Below, in pieces: positions 50,068-60,748 of a stretch of DNA of 64,000 nucleotides. Each line of letters opens with the position of its first letter. Positions within the stretch are counted from its first letter, which is position 1. The notes beneath the pieces are model-generated. The model made no database searches. It saw only the letters and a list, made by a program, of their open reading frames with translations, and was not told the origin of the DNA. The stretch lies in NCBI GenBank assembly GCA_963921425.1, contig OY992835.1, forward strand, positions 23,746,001 through 23,810,000, written 5' to 3'. Origin of the DNA: Dryas octopetala (taxonomy: Eukaryota; Streptophyta; Magnoliopsida; Rosales; Rosaceae). The position numbers were made by a program, and so were the translations under genes.

Positions 50068-53000
50068 TGAACCTTTCAAACTAGTTTTGGTAATTATGCT
50101 ATTTCCTCAAAGGCACCCATTCAAGGATTAACTTGTGTCAACAACAATTATTGTCCTCCAGCAATTAATTAAAGAAAATGGGACCCTAGCTATGGCCTAA
50201 TGGCCCTACCTTATTAACAAGTATATATGAGTCCTAATGACTAGCTAATTTCACCGTACGCAACTGTAGTTTTCATAATTATTATTACTGGGCTCACCTA
50301 ATGCACATGTGACATGTCCCATTCAAACATTATAAATTCAAAAATGTAGCTCTAGACGAAAAAAACACTTAGCGATAAAAACCCAAAAGAAGATCCGTAT
50401 GCCTTGTTTTTATGTGGTAGTAGTAGTGGTACAAAGCCAAGGCCCAAGGTCAAACAAATGACTAGTAGTGTGTTGCTTGTCAAAATATGCTACAAATTTT
50501 GTAGTAGTAGTGCACATCTCGCAGCTTGGTAATCCAAACTAATTAATGACCCATATAATATACATATAATTAACCTCTTCAATAGTTTTTGTCTGGTGAA
50601 TGGTTGTGATTAGTTTTCAATAATTAACTTTCTTTTTCCTTAATTAAGCTCCAATAATGACAAAATCGACCTCTTTCTTTTTTAGGAAACATTTTAATAA
50701 GGGAGTTTAAAGTGTAGCCATTTTGAGGACTTCTAGTCGTCTTGGCAACCTTCTTGATCGGGCGGCTCACATTCGATCCTACGGTCAATTGTCTTCCCAT
50801 CAGAGTCCGAGAGAAGGAATAGACTGTGCCGCCACTGCCGACAAAATCAACCAAACTCATGGACTTGGCGAGTTCTGATTGGCTGAGTGAAAAAGCTCCG
50901 TAACCCAACCTATTTTAAAACATTGACTGATAATCAAGTGCTGCGCTGGCACTGTGGGTCATGCTTCCTCTGTTCCGACAGGAGGCCACGATTGAAACGG
51001 ACACGTGGATGAACAGAGTTCGCAGAAAACTTTGACAATTTAAGAATCGGCTTTAATTCTTCGATTAGATTATCAGAATTATTAGTACAGTAGAGTCGTA
51101 GACTACCCAGTTGCGTAGCTAGTAGCTACCTTCTTCTTCTTTTTTTGACCAACAATAGCTACCTTCTTCTTCTTTTTATTTGTTTAATTTTTTTTTTAAT
51201 TTTTTTTTTTCTACTGAAATTTTTGGGATAGACATAGAGTCATAGACTGCTAGAGGATTAATGCAACAGAATTTCAATGATTGGGTATTTTTTTAAGATG
51301 AATGTTATCAACTTTCTTCTATTCATCTTCTTTCATTAATATATTTTTTTTTGTTATTTTGATTCCGCTATGTAAATTCATGATCAGATAAAATTATTTT
51401 AATTATATAATTGTGATCAAATAAATATACGATTTTTGTAATAATTTGATTCACTTTTAGTTTATTTGATAACGATTATATAATCAAACGTTTTTCGATT
51501 TAGTTAATTTTTTGTAGAAATAATCTTCAAATATTTATCTAAAAAATAAAGATCTTGATCATGAAAATACATTATAAAATGAGTAAAGAAAAATGTCGAT
51601 GGAGAAAGTGAATTAAAGAAAATAGATAGCATTCCATTTTTTTAATGGCCAGTCATCACTCATCACCTTGGAAATAGTCTGATTTTCATTAGGAAATGCA
51701 AAACGCAATTCTTTTGTCTTCTTTTTTAAGTGATCATTGTCACCAATAACACCTAAATTTAACTTTCTATGTTTGACGAATATGACATGAATGATACTGA
51801 ATATTATTTATATGAAGGCCAAAAAATAAAAGACGAATATGCTTCTATGGACCATAAATGGGTATAGTCTATGGCTTAAATCAAAAGATTGGGGATACTT
51901 TACAGGGTAATCAGAATTTAGAACTTTTGGGAACATAATTTAAAATATCTCATCAATTAGACCAAATTCAAACAGTTCACAAACCAATGGGGAAAAGTTC
52001 ATAGGATGCTTTTGAAATCTTGTACTACTTAACCCAAATTGGAAAAAAGTTATCATATTAGATTCTAACTTATCTTTGAGTGATATTGACCAAAAAACAA
52101 AAGTTTGGTTTTGAGTGTTGGATACGAACGCCGAAAAAGAAGAATTAGTGACGCAAAGATGAGGCAATAAATTGGTTAGCAACTTAGCATAAGATTTTTA
52201 TATCTTATCTTTATAATAGAGCAAATTATGAATACGTTAGTGTGAGAGACACACTGTATCAGATTCTAATATTAATGCGACGAAATCCATCACATAATCA
52301 TGAGATTCACTACTTTTTTTTAGGTAGAGACTTTTTCTTAAATAATTTGAAAAATTATTATGTGTGACTGTAACACCACGTGACATGATAACGTAGTGTT
52401 ATTAATCACTTAAATTATAACACATGCATAATAGTTAAAAACTAAAACCCTAAACTCTAAAAAATACCTTTAAAATTGTACACGTATTATAATCTAAGTG
52501 AATTAGTAACACCACGTTGTTAAGTCACAAAGTGTTACGATCACATATAATAATTTTTCTAATAATTCTTGTTATTCTATAATTTAGCTAGCTAGAAAAA
52601 TGGACAAAAATATTAGTGACACAACTAGGTAGAATTAGGAGAAGAAAATATACTGAATTTGACCAAAAATAGAAAGATATTTCGACTATCTGTCTATTAC
52701 GGTTACAAGCACTATTTGGTAAGCATAAAAGTAATAGGTTCATAAATATTTGTTTGTGTATGTGCGATCATATGTGAGTAGGCAAAAACATGTACTATAT
52801 AATCTTTGTATACTACAATTTTTCCACAAAGGCTTATGAAGGATAAGATCATTTATAATTATATTCCAGTGACTACTGACTACAAAGCCAATTAAATATA
52901 TTAATTTTATTCTGTAAGATGCGATGATCCTACAATAGTCTTGGAACTATATTATATAAGTATATTATGTTACCAACAATTTTTTTTTTTATATGTAGCC

Positions 53001-53336
53001 AACTAATTGTATATGATATGACAGGATCTGGAAGAGGTGGTAGATCTTTGGTCTGAATAATTTTATAAAAACCATTGGTTCTAGAAATTCATAATTTTCT
53101 TTAATAAAATGTAACATTCATTTTCTTTATTTTTTTGTTTTCTAAAATTGAAGTTTGATTGTCTCCTTCCAATTTAGATGGGCCAAGAAGCTCATGGCCC
53201 CAAAAACAAGATGGGCCAAGAAGCTGGGTTAAAGCCCAGACAGACCCATAGACCCAACCTCGAAGAGTCCAAGTGAAATGAGAAAATGAAGAAAGAAACA
53301 ATTAAAAGGAGTGGGTGCATCAGTGCATGACATGTT
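50068..53336. other. Intergenic
   Basis: No gene recognised apart from one doubtful ORF. A short duplication of TAGCTACCTTCTTCTTC lies at about 51124-51175. The last few hundred bases are upstream of the PPR gene. Confidence 0.45.
50624..50908 (-). CDS. Unrecognised small ORF
   Basis: 94 codons, with SMSLVDFVGSGGTVYSFSRT and a basic middle (SRPIKKVAKTTRSP). No family recognised. It could be a pseudogene exon, a small gene, or chance. Confidence 0.2.
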   Translation of the reverse strand: MGYGAFSLSQSELAKSMSLVDFVGSGGTVYSFSRTLMGRQLTVGSNVSRPIKKVAKTTRSPQNGYTLNSLIKMFPKKERGRFCHYWSLIKEKES

Positions 53337-54959
53337 ATGATCAGAAAGAGACCAAACGACAGGAGCGCCAACCGTGACCAACGGTCAAGCCTCTGGCAAC
53401 AATGCACCAACCTCCGAACTCTCAAACAAGTCCACGCTTTCATGGTCGTCAATGGCTTCAATTCCAACTATTCTGCTATCAGAGAAATCATATTCACCAG
53501 TGCTATGGCCATTTCAGGCACCATAGACTATGCCCACCGACTGTTCGCTCATATTGCTGAACCAGACACCTTCATGTGGAACACCATGGTCAGAGGCTCA
53601 GCTCAGAGCCAGAACCCATTAAACTCCATTATTCTATATACCCAGATGGAAAAACGGCATGCAAGGCCCGATAGCTTCACTTTTCCATTTATACTCAAGG
53701 CCTGCACTAAGCTTTCTTGGGTTAAGATGGGTTTTGGGATTCATGGGAAGGTTGTGAGGTTCGGTTTTGAATCGAATACGTTTGTTAGGAATACCCTTAT
53801 TTATTTTCATGCCAATTGTGGAGATTTGAGGGTTGCGAGCGCGCTGTTTGATGGTTCGGCGAAGAGGGATGTTGTACCGTGGTCAGCTTTGACAGCAGGA
53901 TATGCAAGAAGAGGGAAGTTGGATGTGGCAAGGCGACTTTTCGATGAAATGCCTGTTAAAGATTTGGTTTCTTGGAATGTGATGATTACGGGGTATGCAA
54001 AGCAAGGGGAGATGGAGAGTGCAAGGAAGCTCTTTGATGAGGTTCCGAAAAGGGATGTGGTGACTTGGAATGCAATGATAGCGGGCTATGTACTTTGTGG
54101 GTCTAATGAACAAGCATTGCAGATGTTTGAGGAGATGAAAAGTCTGGGAGGAAAGCCTGATGAAGTGACCATGTTGAGTCTTTTGTCTGCTTGCACGGAT
54201 ATTGGAGATTTAGATGTTGGGCAAAAGATACATTCGTCTCTTCTGGAGATGGGTTCGGGAGATGTGAGCACCATACTTGGAAATGCGGTTATAGATATGT
54301 ATTCCAAGTGTGGGAGTATTGAAAGGGCACTTGAAGTGTTCCGACGGATGAGGGACAAGGATGTGTCTTCGTGGAATTCGGTGATAGGAGGCTTGGCATT
54401 TCATGGCCACGCTGAGGAATCACTTAATCTGTTTAAAGAGATGCGGAGGTTGAAGATCAGGCTGAATGAGATCACGTTTGTTGGAGTCTTGGTTGCTTGC
54501 AGTCATGCTGGGAAAGTTGAAGAGGGGCGTAGTTATTTTAACCTCATGAGGAATGAGTGCAAGATTGAGCCAAACATAAAGCATTATGGGTGCATGGTGG
54601 ATATGCTAGGGCGCGCCGGGCTATTAAATGAAGCATTTGAGTTCATAGAAAAGATGGAAATTGAACCCAATGCCATTGTTTGGAGGACTCTGCTTGGGGC
54701 TTGTAAAGTTCATGGAAATGTAGAGCTGGGCAGGTGTGCAAACGAGCGGCTACTTGAAATGAGAAGGGATGAGAGTGGTGATTTTGTTCTACTATCTAAC
54801 ATATATGCTTCACGAGGTGAGTGGCATGGGGTTGAGGAGGTGAGAAAGCTAATGGATGACAGTGGGGTGAAGAAAGAGCCTGGATGTAGCATAATTGAAG
54901 CAGATGACAGTGCTCTCATGCATTTTTTGTTTGATTCCAAACCTAAGTTAATTTCTTAA
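53337..54959 (+). CDS. PLS-class PPR protein, E subgroup, intronless
   Basis: 540 residues, a single exon, ending in TAA at 54957-54959. PLS-class PPR proteins bind organelle RNAs in a sequence-specific way and mostly serve C-to-U editing. The N-terminal LWQQCTNLRTLKQVHAFMVV is the usual start of the class. Repeats follow, such as DTFMWNTMVRGSAQ, DVVPWSALTAGYARRGKLD, DLVSWNVMITGYAKQGEME and DVVTWNAMIAGYVLCGSNE. The E region has EPNAIVWRTLLGACKVHGN and ends KKEPGCSIIEADDSALMHF; the DYW deaminase domain is absent. It looks like the ortholog of At5g15300 by neighbours and sequence style. It is convergent with the CASP gene. Confidence 0.95.
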   Translation: MIRKRPNDRSANRDQRSSLWQQCTNLRTLKQVHAFMVVNGFNSNYSAIREIIFTSAMAISGTIDYAHRLFAHIAEPDTFMWNTMVRGSAQSQNPLNSIILYTQMEKRHARPDSFTFPFILKACTKLSWVKMGFGIHGKVVRFGFESNTFVRNTLIYFHANCGDLRVASALFDGSAKRDVVPWSALTAGYARRGKLDVARRLFDEMPVKDLVSWNVMITGYAKQGEMESARKLFDEVPKRDVVTWNAMIAGYVLCGSNEQALQMFEEMKSLGGKPDEVTMLSLLSACTDIGDLDVGQKIHSSLLEMGSGDVSTILGNAVIDMYSKCGSIERALEVFRRMRDKDVSSWNSVIGGLAFHGHAEESLNLFKEMRRLKIRLNEITFVGVLVACSHAGKVEEGRSYFNLMRNECKIEPNIKHYGCMVDMLGRAGLLNEAFEFIEKMEIEPNAIVWRTLLGACKVHGNVELGRCANERLLEMRRDESGDFVLLSNIYASRGEWHGVEEVRKLMDDSGVKKEPGCSIIEADDSALMHFLFDSKPKLIS

Positions 54960-55550
54960 CAAAAATAAAGGATTTTACATCTCAGATTGGTGATCGGATG
55001 CTCTCATGTCATTATTATGTGTCTCTAAATTGTTGAACAATTTTGACTTATATAGTAATAATAATAGTTCTACCTTTTCCTATAGTTCTTGTTTAATTTG
55101 GGATTGTATCCTTTGTGATGCCACTATTTTTCCTTGCGTCATTTTAATTTGTTCTTTATTTCAATCCCAACATCTGGTATGGGTGATTGCTTAGAATGGT
55201 GCTTCAAGTTATTTAATCTAGATTTCTCTGTCAAAAACAGCTAGGTATTGTAGTAGAGGCACATGAAGGTACTCCCATTTTATATCCTAATAAAAAGATG
55301 AACAGTGTTTGGATTGGAGTAGATTGAACTAGTTACGAAAACCAACTAGAAGCCTAGAACTGACAGTCAAATTGAGAGACAATAATTGGGCAAGGAAACA
55401 CAATGGAATACAATAATGCAATATACACTCCACATCAAAAGGAGAAACAAACATTTTAGATGACACACAAGTCACACGAATGCAAACTGTCAGCAACAAA
55501 CAAACTGATGCACTAATCATATATATGTGCATAATTGAAATATATGACAC
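54960..55550. other. Intergenic between convergent PPR and CASP genes
   Basis: Holds both 3' flanks. No other feature seen. Confidence 0.6.
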
Positions 55551-56344
55551 TCAACGTCGAGAGAGGGCCACAGCTGACACCAAGATCATGAGTATAAAAG
55601 CAACAACTCCTACAAAAGATCCGATTAAAGAGCCAGAGATGCGCTCGCAGAAGGAGTTGAATTGTTGACAGATGGCAAACCAATTTGCCTTAGCATTCCC
55701 CTTGTGTGCTAAGTATACAATAGCTGCTGCTGCTGCAGAGGCACCTCCCGTCAGAAGAGCCAGCATTCCCTACACAACAGTGTAAGCTCACTTCTATAAG
55801 AGAACTTTCAATACACTGTGTAGTTTGTTAAACATTCAGGAAACTAAGAAATTCACATTAATTTATAAGCATTACCGTGTCGAAGAGGATCGAGAAAATT
55901 CTGCTTTTGTTCGCATTGCTTCGTATGATGTGGAAGATAGAAAGAGCTAGAGAAAGCACCAGATAGGCACTCACGATGGAATTCGCAACCACAAAAAACC
56001 TGTTGTAAGAATAAGCACAAGTGTATAAGTATATGTATAAAAAATGAAGATTGTGTAACCAAACGTATCCATGTGAGATGAACAAAGAAATTAAAACTTG
56101 ATGGTGTGAGGAACACATACGTAAATGTTGGAAGATCATCATACTCAGCCCTGAACTGAAGGAACTGAGTGAAGAAAGGAAGCCTTTCCCTGGTTGTTCC
56201 CATGGCTATTGCACTTGCTAAGGTACCAAGAACCGCAATTATTCTCAGAATGAAGTCCAGTATAGATGCCCCTCTGTTCACCCCACTTCTTGGGGTTGAA
56301 CTACTTTTGGACTCACCAATCTCAAGAGCTGCTCCTGCCTTCAT
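55551..56344 (-). CDS. Casparian strip membrane domain protein (CASP)
   Basis: CASPs are four-helix plasma membrane proteins that form a scaffold for the lignin ring in the root endodermis. Exons: 56344-56121, 55999-55876, 55769-55551, giving 188 residues, normal length. Helix 1 lies at about 27-51 ([19 protein letters not shown]). The first outer loop has [11 protein letters not shown] and AEYDDLPTF, the loop signature of true CASPs. Helix 2 is at about 76-100 ([16 protein letters not shown]), helix 3 at about 118-138, and helix 4 at about 162-183 ([17 protein letters not shown]). By neighbourhood it corresponds to Arabidopsis CASP5. A TATA box lies at the expected distance upstream. Confidence 0.95.
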
Positions 56345-56447
56345 GTTTCTCTATGAATTTGGTTCCTAAACTCGTCTTTTTGATGGGTTTGGAGACTTGA
56401 GTTTGGGAAACTAACTTGTGCATGGAAGAGCAGAGTCTGAGGGGTGT

Positions 56448-56455
56448 TTATATAT
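56448..56455 (-). promoter_or_regulatory. TATA box of the CASP gene
   Basis: TATATAAA on the minus strand, about 105 bases before the start codon, next to a CATGCAT motif. Confidence 0.55.
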
Positions 56456-57145
56456 GCATGCAATAGTTGGTAGTCTCCATTGACTTGAAAATCCCATAAA
56501 AGTTTACGTTGGCATCAGGACCTTATCACTTGAAAAACCCATAAAAAAAGAAAAAAGTTTGTGCCAGCCAAGAAGTTTGGGCAGGCTAAGCACACGGCAC
56601 AAAGACTACCTACTCGTACTTGCTCTGTTATTCAAATATTTTAGACCAATAATGTGACACCATTCATCCCCTCTTCCAACTCCACCAAACTTTAGGACCC
56701 AAAATTGGCAAATTGACTAAACCATCATGTTTGGAAAGAAATATATGACATATGAAGCAGAAAAAGAGGAACCTTATGATTCTGAAACTCCCACTTTGGA
56801 GGGAGCTTGTGAAATGTGAATAATTGGGGGCAGTTAGAGACTTCTGGGGCAGCAAAGGCTTGACCAGATGACACTAGAAACTGAGTTGGTCAATCCATGC
56901 AATTCATTCCCTTTAGTTTGAAAAAAAAAAAGGATCCATGTAATTCCTTCACTTTTTTTAACATCAGTAAGAAATAGATTTAACAATAGAGCTTCTCTAC
57001 TCCATTAAACCAAATCATGCAGATATTAGATCTTGAATCTTGGTGTTTTTTGTTTTTTTTTTTTCAATCAGCAATTTTCCCAACTTCCCACTTTGTGCCA
57101 TAGGCCCATAACAATGTTATCTGCGTCTGTTTTGCTTTTAAAGAG
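56456..57145. other. Intergenic, CASP promoter side
   Basis: No gene seen. Confidence 0.5.
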
Positions 57146-57427
57146 TTGGTAAGGCTTTTCTTATTTATATTATCCTTGGCACCAGATCAGTTGCATGCCT
57201 TATCTTTATCTTTGCACTCCACCCATTTCCTACTATGTCAAAATCTGGTGGGCCTTGCTTGGTCTTGTCTGATCAAGCATGTTTATGGTGAGATGAATAT
57301 GTTGGCTGATGGGGTTGCTGAGTTTGGTCTCTCTGTGGGCCCTGGTTTTCATTTTCTTGATTGTCCCCCTACATCTGTGCATGATAGACTTTTTGAGGAC
57401 CTAGCTGGTGTTGCCAGATTTCTATAA
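57146..57427 (+). pseudogene. LINE-type RNase H remnant
   Basis: The frame reads KHVYGEMNMLADGVAEFGLS and then FHFLDCPPTSVHDRLFEDLA with VARFL at its end, the C-terminal part of the RNase H domain found at the end of plant non-LTR reverse transcriptases and in related gene fragments. Reverse transcriptase is absent, so this is a truncated piece. Confidence 0.7.
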
Positions 57428-57533
57428 GGCTTGGAGGGTCGTCGTTATTGGTATATTGGATGTGAAACACCATTAAAAATCTTGATGCATTCCCTGTTGC
57501 AGCATATAATCTCCCATAAATTATTGGAGTCCT

Positions 57534-57920
57534 CTAACCCCTCTCGTAATGACTGGGCCTACAGAAAGCCAAACCTGGACCTTGAAAAATAGCCAGCCAC
57601 AAGACAGCTTGGCTTGTTGGTAGTGAAGAGGCTACTAGTTTGGAAAACTCATGATTTCTGCGGTCTTTCCATGGAATGGTGGACTGTGAAGGGAGCATCA
57701 CTCGGGCACCTGATATTGGATTCAAGCAGAAATTAACAGTAGTAGAATTACCGCGACTCCGAGAACGAAGCATGAGCCATGGAAGTCGATCAGGAGCAGG
57801 GTGACAGCATTTGCTGGCAATTGCCAAATCAACAGCTTTTTGCCAAGAGAGCCATACTGCACGACACCGAAGGAAATCTGGTATGCATGCATATATATGT
57901 TCTAATGTATGCATGTAGGT
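57534..57920 (-). pseudogene. F-box/DUF295 gene fragment
   Basis: The frame has WLSWQKAVDLAIA, then PDRLPWLMLRSRSRGNS, SGARVMLPSQ and a C-terminal GPGLAFCRPSH, in the order seen in the beta-propeller part of DUF295 (KIB-type) F-box proteins. The F-box and the second half are missing, and the frame stops early at 57534. It is probably a remnant; nothing suggests it is expressed. Confidence 0.5.
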
Positions 57921-58505
57921 GTAGCTGCTGTTAACAGTTAAACGATAACTTTCTCCTACTGACTCACAGTGTACGAGAATTGTATTGGTTATTGATTTAA
58001 TTATTTCACTCAATAATCCGAATGGAACGAGTTCCTAATACTAATTAGTTCTTAATTTACCTGATTAAGGATGGGGCTTTATTTTAATTATACAAGTTCC
58101 ATACTAATTAAATAGTAAATACAACTTAAATGATAACACTCCCAAACATAGATAAATAAGAAAACCAATAACTGCATTGAAGTGCAATTTCAAGCAAGAA
58201 AATACAGATAGATATATAAAACCAAATAAACATTTCAGAAATTTAAGATCGAAAAGGGTTTAACTAAAAATAAATAAAATTTCCTAACCCCACAAGTGAG
58301 TGAAAGCTACCCACAAGAACTAAGAAGTACCACTTTGATGACTCAGCCCCATCTCTTCGATCCCTTACCCAACACGAACCCGAGTTCACCCAGTTGCAAG
58401 ACTCAGTAACAAGATGCGCTGGGTTTGGGAGGGATGAACAACACGGTTTGAAGGGTTTCTGTAGATTGTTCACTGTAGTGTATATATACGTATCCTAGAC
58501 GGCTA
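57921..58505. other. Intergenic
   Basis: No gene seen. Confidence 0.5.
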
Positions 58506-58520
58506 GACCTAATAAAACTA

Positions 58521-59274
58521 TTATTTTTCCAAAAAAATAAAAAGGTTCGTTGATTTTAACTACTAAATTTAAATAATTTTTTAGTTTAGGTATCAAAATT
58601 AAATAACATTTTAGATTAGTTAAAAAGTCAAACAAATTAATTAAGTAAAAGGTATTAAAATTTACATATATTACATCATATGCCACTACAATAAAAAAAT
58701 AAAAATAACATTATATCAAAAATATTACATTAATTTATATTATATTATATTAAAAAAAATCAATCCAATCACAACTTAACTGTGACTATCTTGGTAAATT
58801 GAAAGAGGCAACTCACACCACTATACTATATATTATTTTGAGTAAAAGTATTGTTTTGACCTCTATTTATATTATATTGTAGTATGATTTCTCTAAAAAA
58901 AATTCAATTAAGTCACAACTTAGATGTGACTGTCGTTCAGTCACAACTAAATTTGAAGTTGTGAGTGTCGTACAGTCACAACTAAATATGAAGTTGAGAC
59001 TACATGCATTAGCAAATTTTCAAGATAATATAAAAGTGTCAAGAGCAATTTTGTCAAAACCTTATAAATTTTAACTAACACTCATCATATGTGGGCCAAA
59101 GAATAAAAATGTCAAATGGAAAATACTTAAATCAAATAGGCCAACATATTTGTGACCTAATCTAAAAAACTACATTTAAATTTGGTAGTTCAATTGAAAA
59201 ATTATATGGTTTTCATGCTATATCAAAAAATTATTGAGATTTGGTATTTAATTCTAATTTTCTAAAAACAAAAT
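58521..59274. mobile_element. Repeat flanked by 15-bp direct repeats, second copy of the 25881 family
   Basis: GACCTAATAAAACTA occurs at 58506-58520 and 59275-59289, bracketing 754 bp. The interior has the same GTGACTGT and CAGTCACAACTAAAT words and the same right end (ATTATTGAGATTTGGTATTT) as the repeat at 25881-26350. Inverted ends are weak. Class is unclear: a MITE by relatives, but the duplication is long for one. Confidence 0.7.
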
Positions 59275-59372
59275 GACCTAATAAAACTAGTAAATCATGC
59301 AACATCCTCACGCGTTGTTCTAAGATGGGTCGTGGGTCCGGGTTAGAACATTCAGAATATGGGTTTTATTTA

Positions 59373-60079
59373 GAGGACTGTTATTTATACACTTTTTTTT
59401 TGCACACCATTTTTTTTAAAAAAATAAAAAACTAAAGGAAAAAGTCCAACACACCCCTCCCTCCTTCCCTCACCCAACTTAGACCAACACACACCTCCCC
59501 CTCCCTCACCCCGACCACTCCCCCCCCTTCACCCAACGCACCTAGCCCCTCCCCCCTTCATCCGACCACCTCCCTCCCTCCCTCCCTTCACCCGACCCAC
59601 CCAACCCACCTCTCACTCCACAAAATCACCAACTTTCAAAATACTAAATAAAAATAAGCAATCTTATATGGGTTTTAAAGCCCATGAGGAAAGGAAGAGA
59701 ACCATACCAAAATTGTGGCCATTGGTGGCAGAAAACGACCAGAATCAGCAGAGAAAGCCAGCGGCAGCCAAAGCTTCTCGGCATCTATTCGGATTGTACG
59801 GCAACGGGATGAAGGATTGGACTCCACAGGGAGGTCAGCGCCGCCAAGACGAAGAGATCTCAATTAGTCTCTCGTCGGAAGGTGGCCGGACGGCGAAGAT
59901 TTGGCCGGGTCGAGTCGCAGTCCAACTGGATTTGTACGGGTCTGAAATTTTTTTGGAGTCTAATTGGGGTGTGTTAAGAAAGGAAGGGTGTGTTAGTCTT
60001 TTCTCATTGGTTTTTTTTTTTATTATTATTAAGAAGGGTATGCAACAAGAAAAAAAAGAGTATGCAAATAGCAACCCTC
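59373..60079. mobile_element. GTGTGCAAATAGCAG foldback family, copy 3
   Basis: Ends GAGGACTGTTATTTATACAC and GTATGCAAATAGCAACCCTC, flanked by TTTATTTA at 59365-59372 and 60080-60087. The termini match copies 1 and 2, but the right half of the interior is a different, gene-like sequence. Confidence 0.85.
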
Positions 60080-60748
60080 TTTATTTATATCATTAGAAGA
60101 ACCCATCTTTTAAAATTTAAACCATTACATTTAAATTTCAACTACACCTTTTACCTTTATTACTTTTGACAATTATAATATTATATTTAAAAATTAAGGT
60201 TAATTTGTTATTATAGACTCATAGCACAATAAAATTATCCCGAGTTATGTTGATAACCAAATATGAAGTTTTCCCCCAATAATCATTTGATATCTTCTAA
60301 TAAATTCACTACTTGAACGCACATGCAAGCCTTATAATGCAAATTAAAGAAGCACCAGGACATAATTTGAGAAGGCAAATTCAAAATGTGCTTTTACTAG
60401 AAACCATTATTACAATTATAGCTGAGGGAGTGAGGTATACACATGTATTGTATAACAACTCTTTTGATCAGGTTCAACAAACTTGAGTTATGTACAGACT
60501 TACAGTCACAAGCCATTATAGTTTTAAGAGTAATGTTATTTGCATCAAATTAAATGACCAAATAAGACGGAGCAAGTGAGGTGTCACTTGGGAGATGTCT
60601 AGTTTTAAATCAAATCATCAGATCATCTAAAGATGTGGCTAAATACGGTCACAAGCCACTTAGTGGACGAAAATGGCAATAAGTAACCAAGAGTAGTTAA
60701 AAAACTAAAAGAATGAAATAATGAGTTAATGAATTAATGGAGGGTGTG
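60080..60748. other. Intergenic, 3' side of the long PPR gene
   Basis: No feature recognised. Confidence 0.5.
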
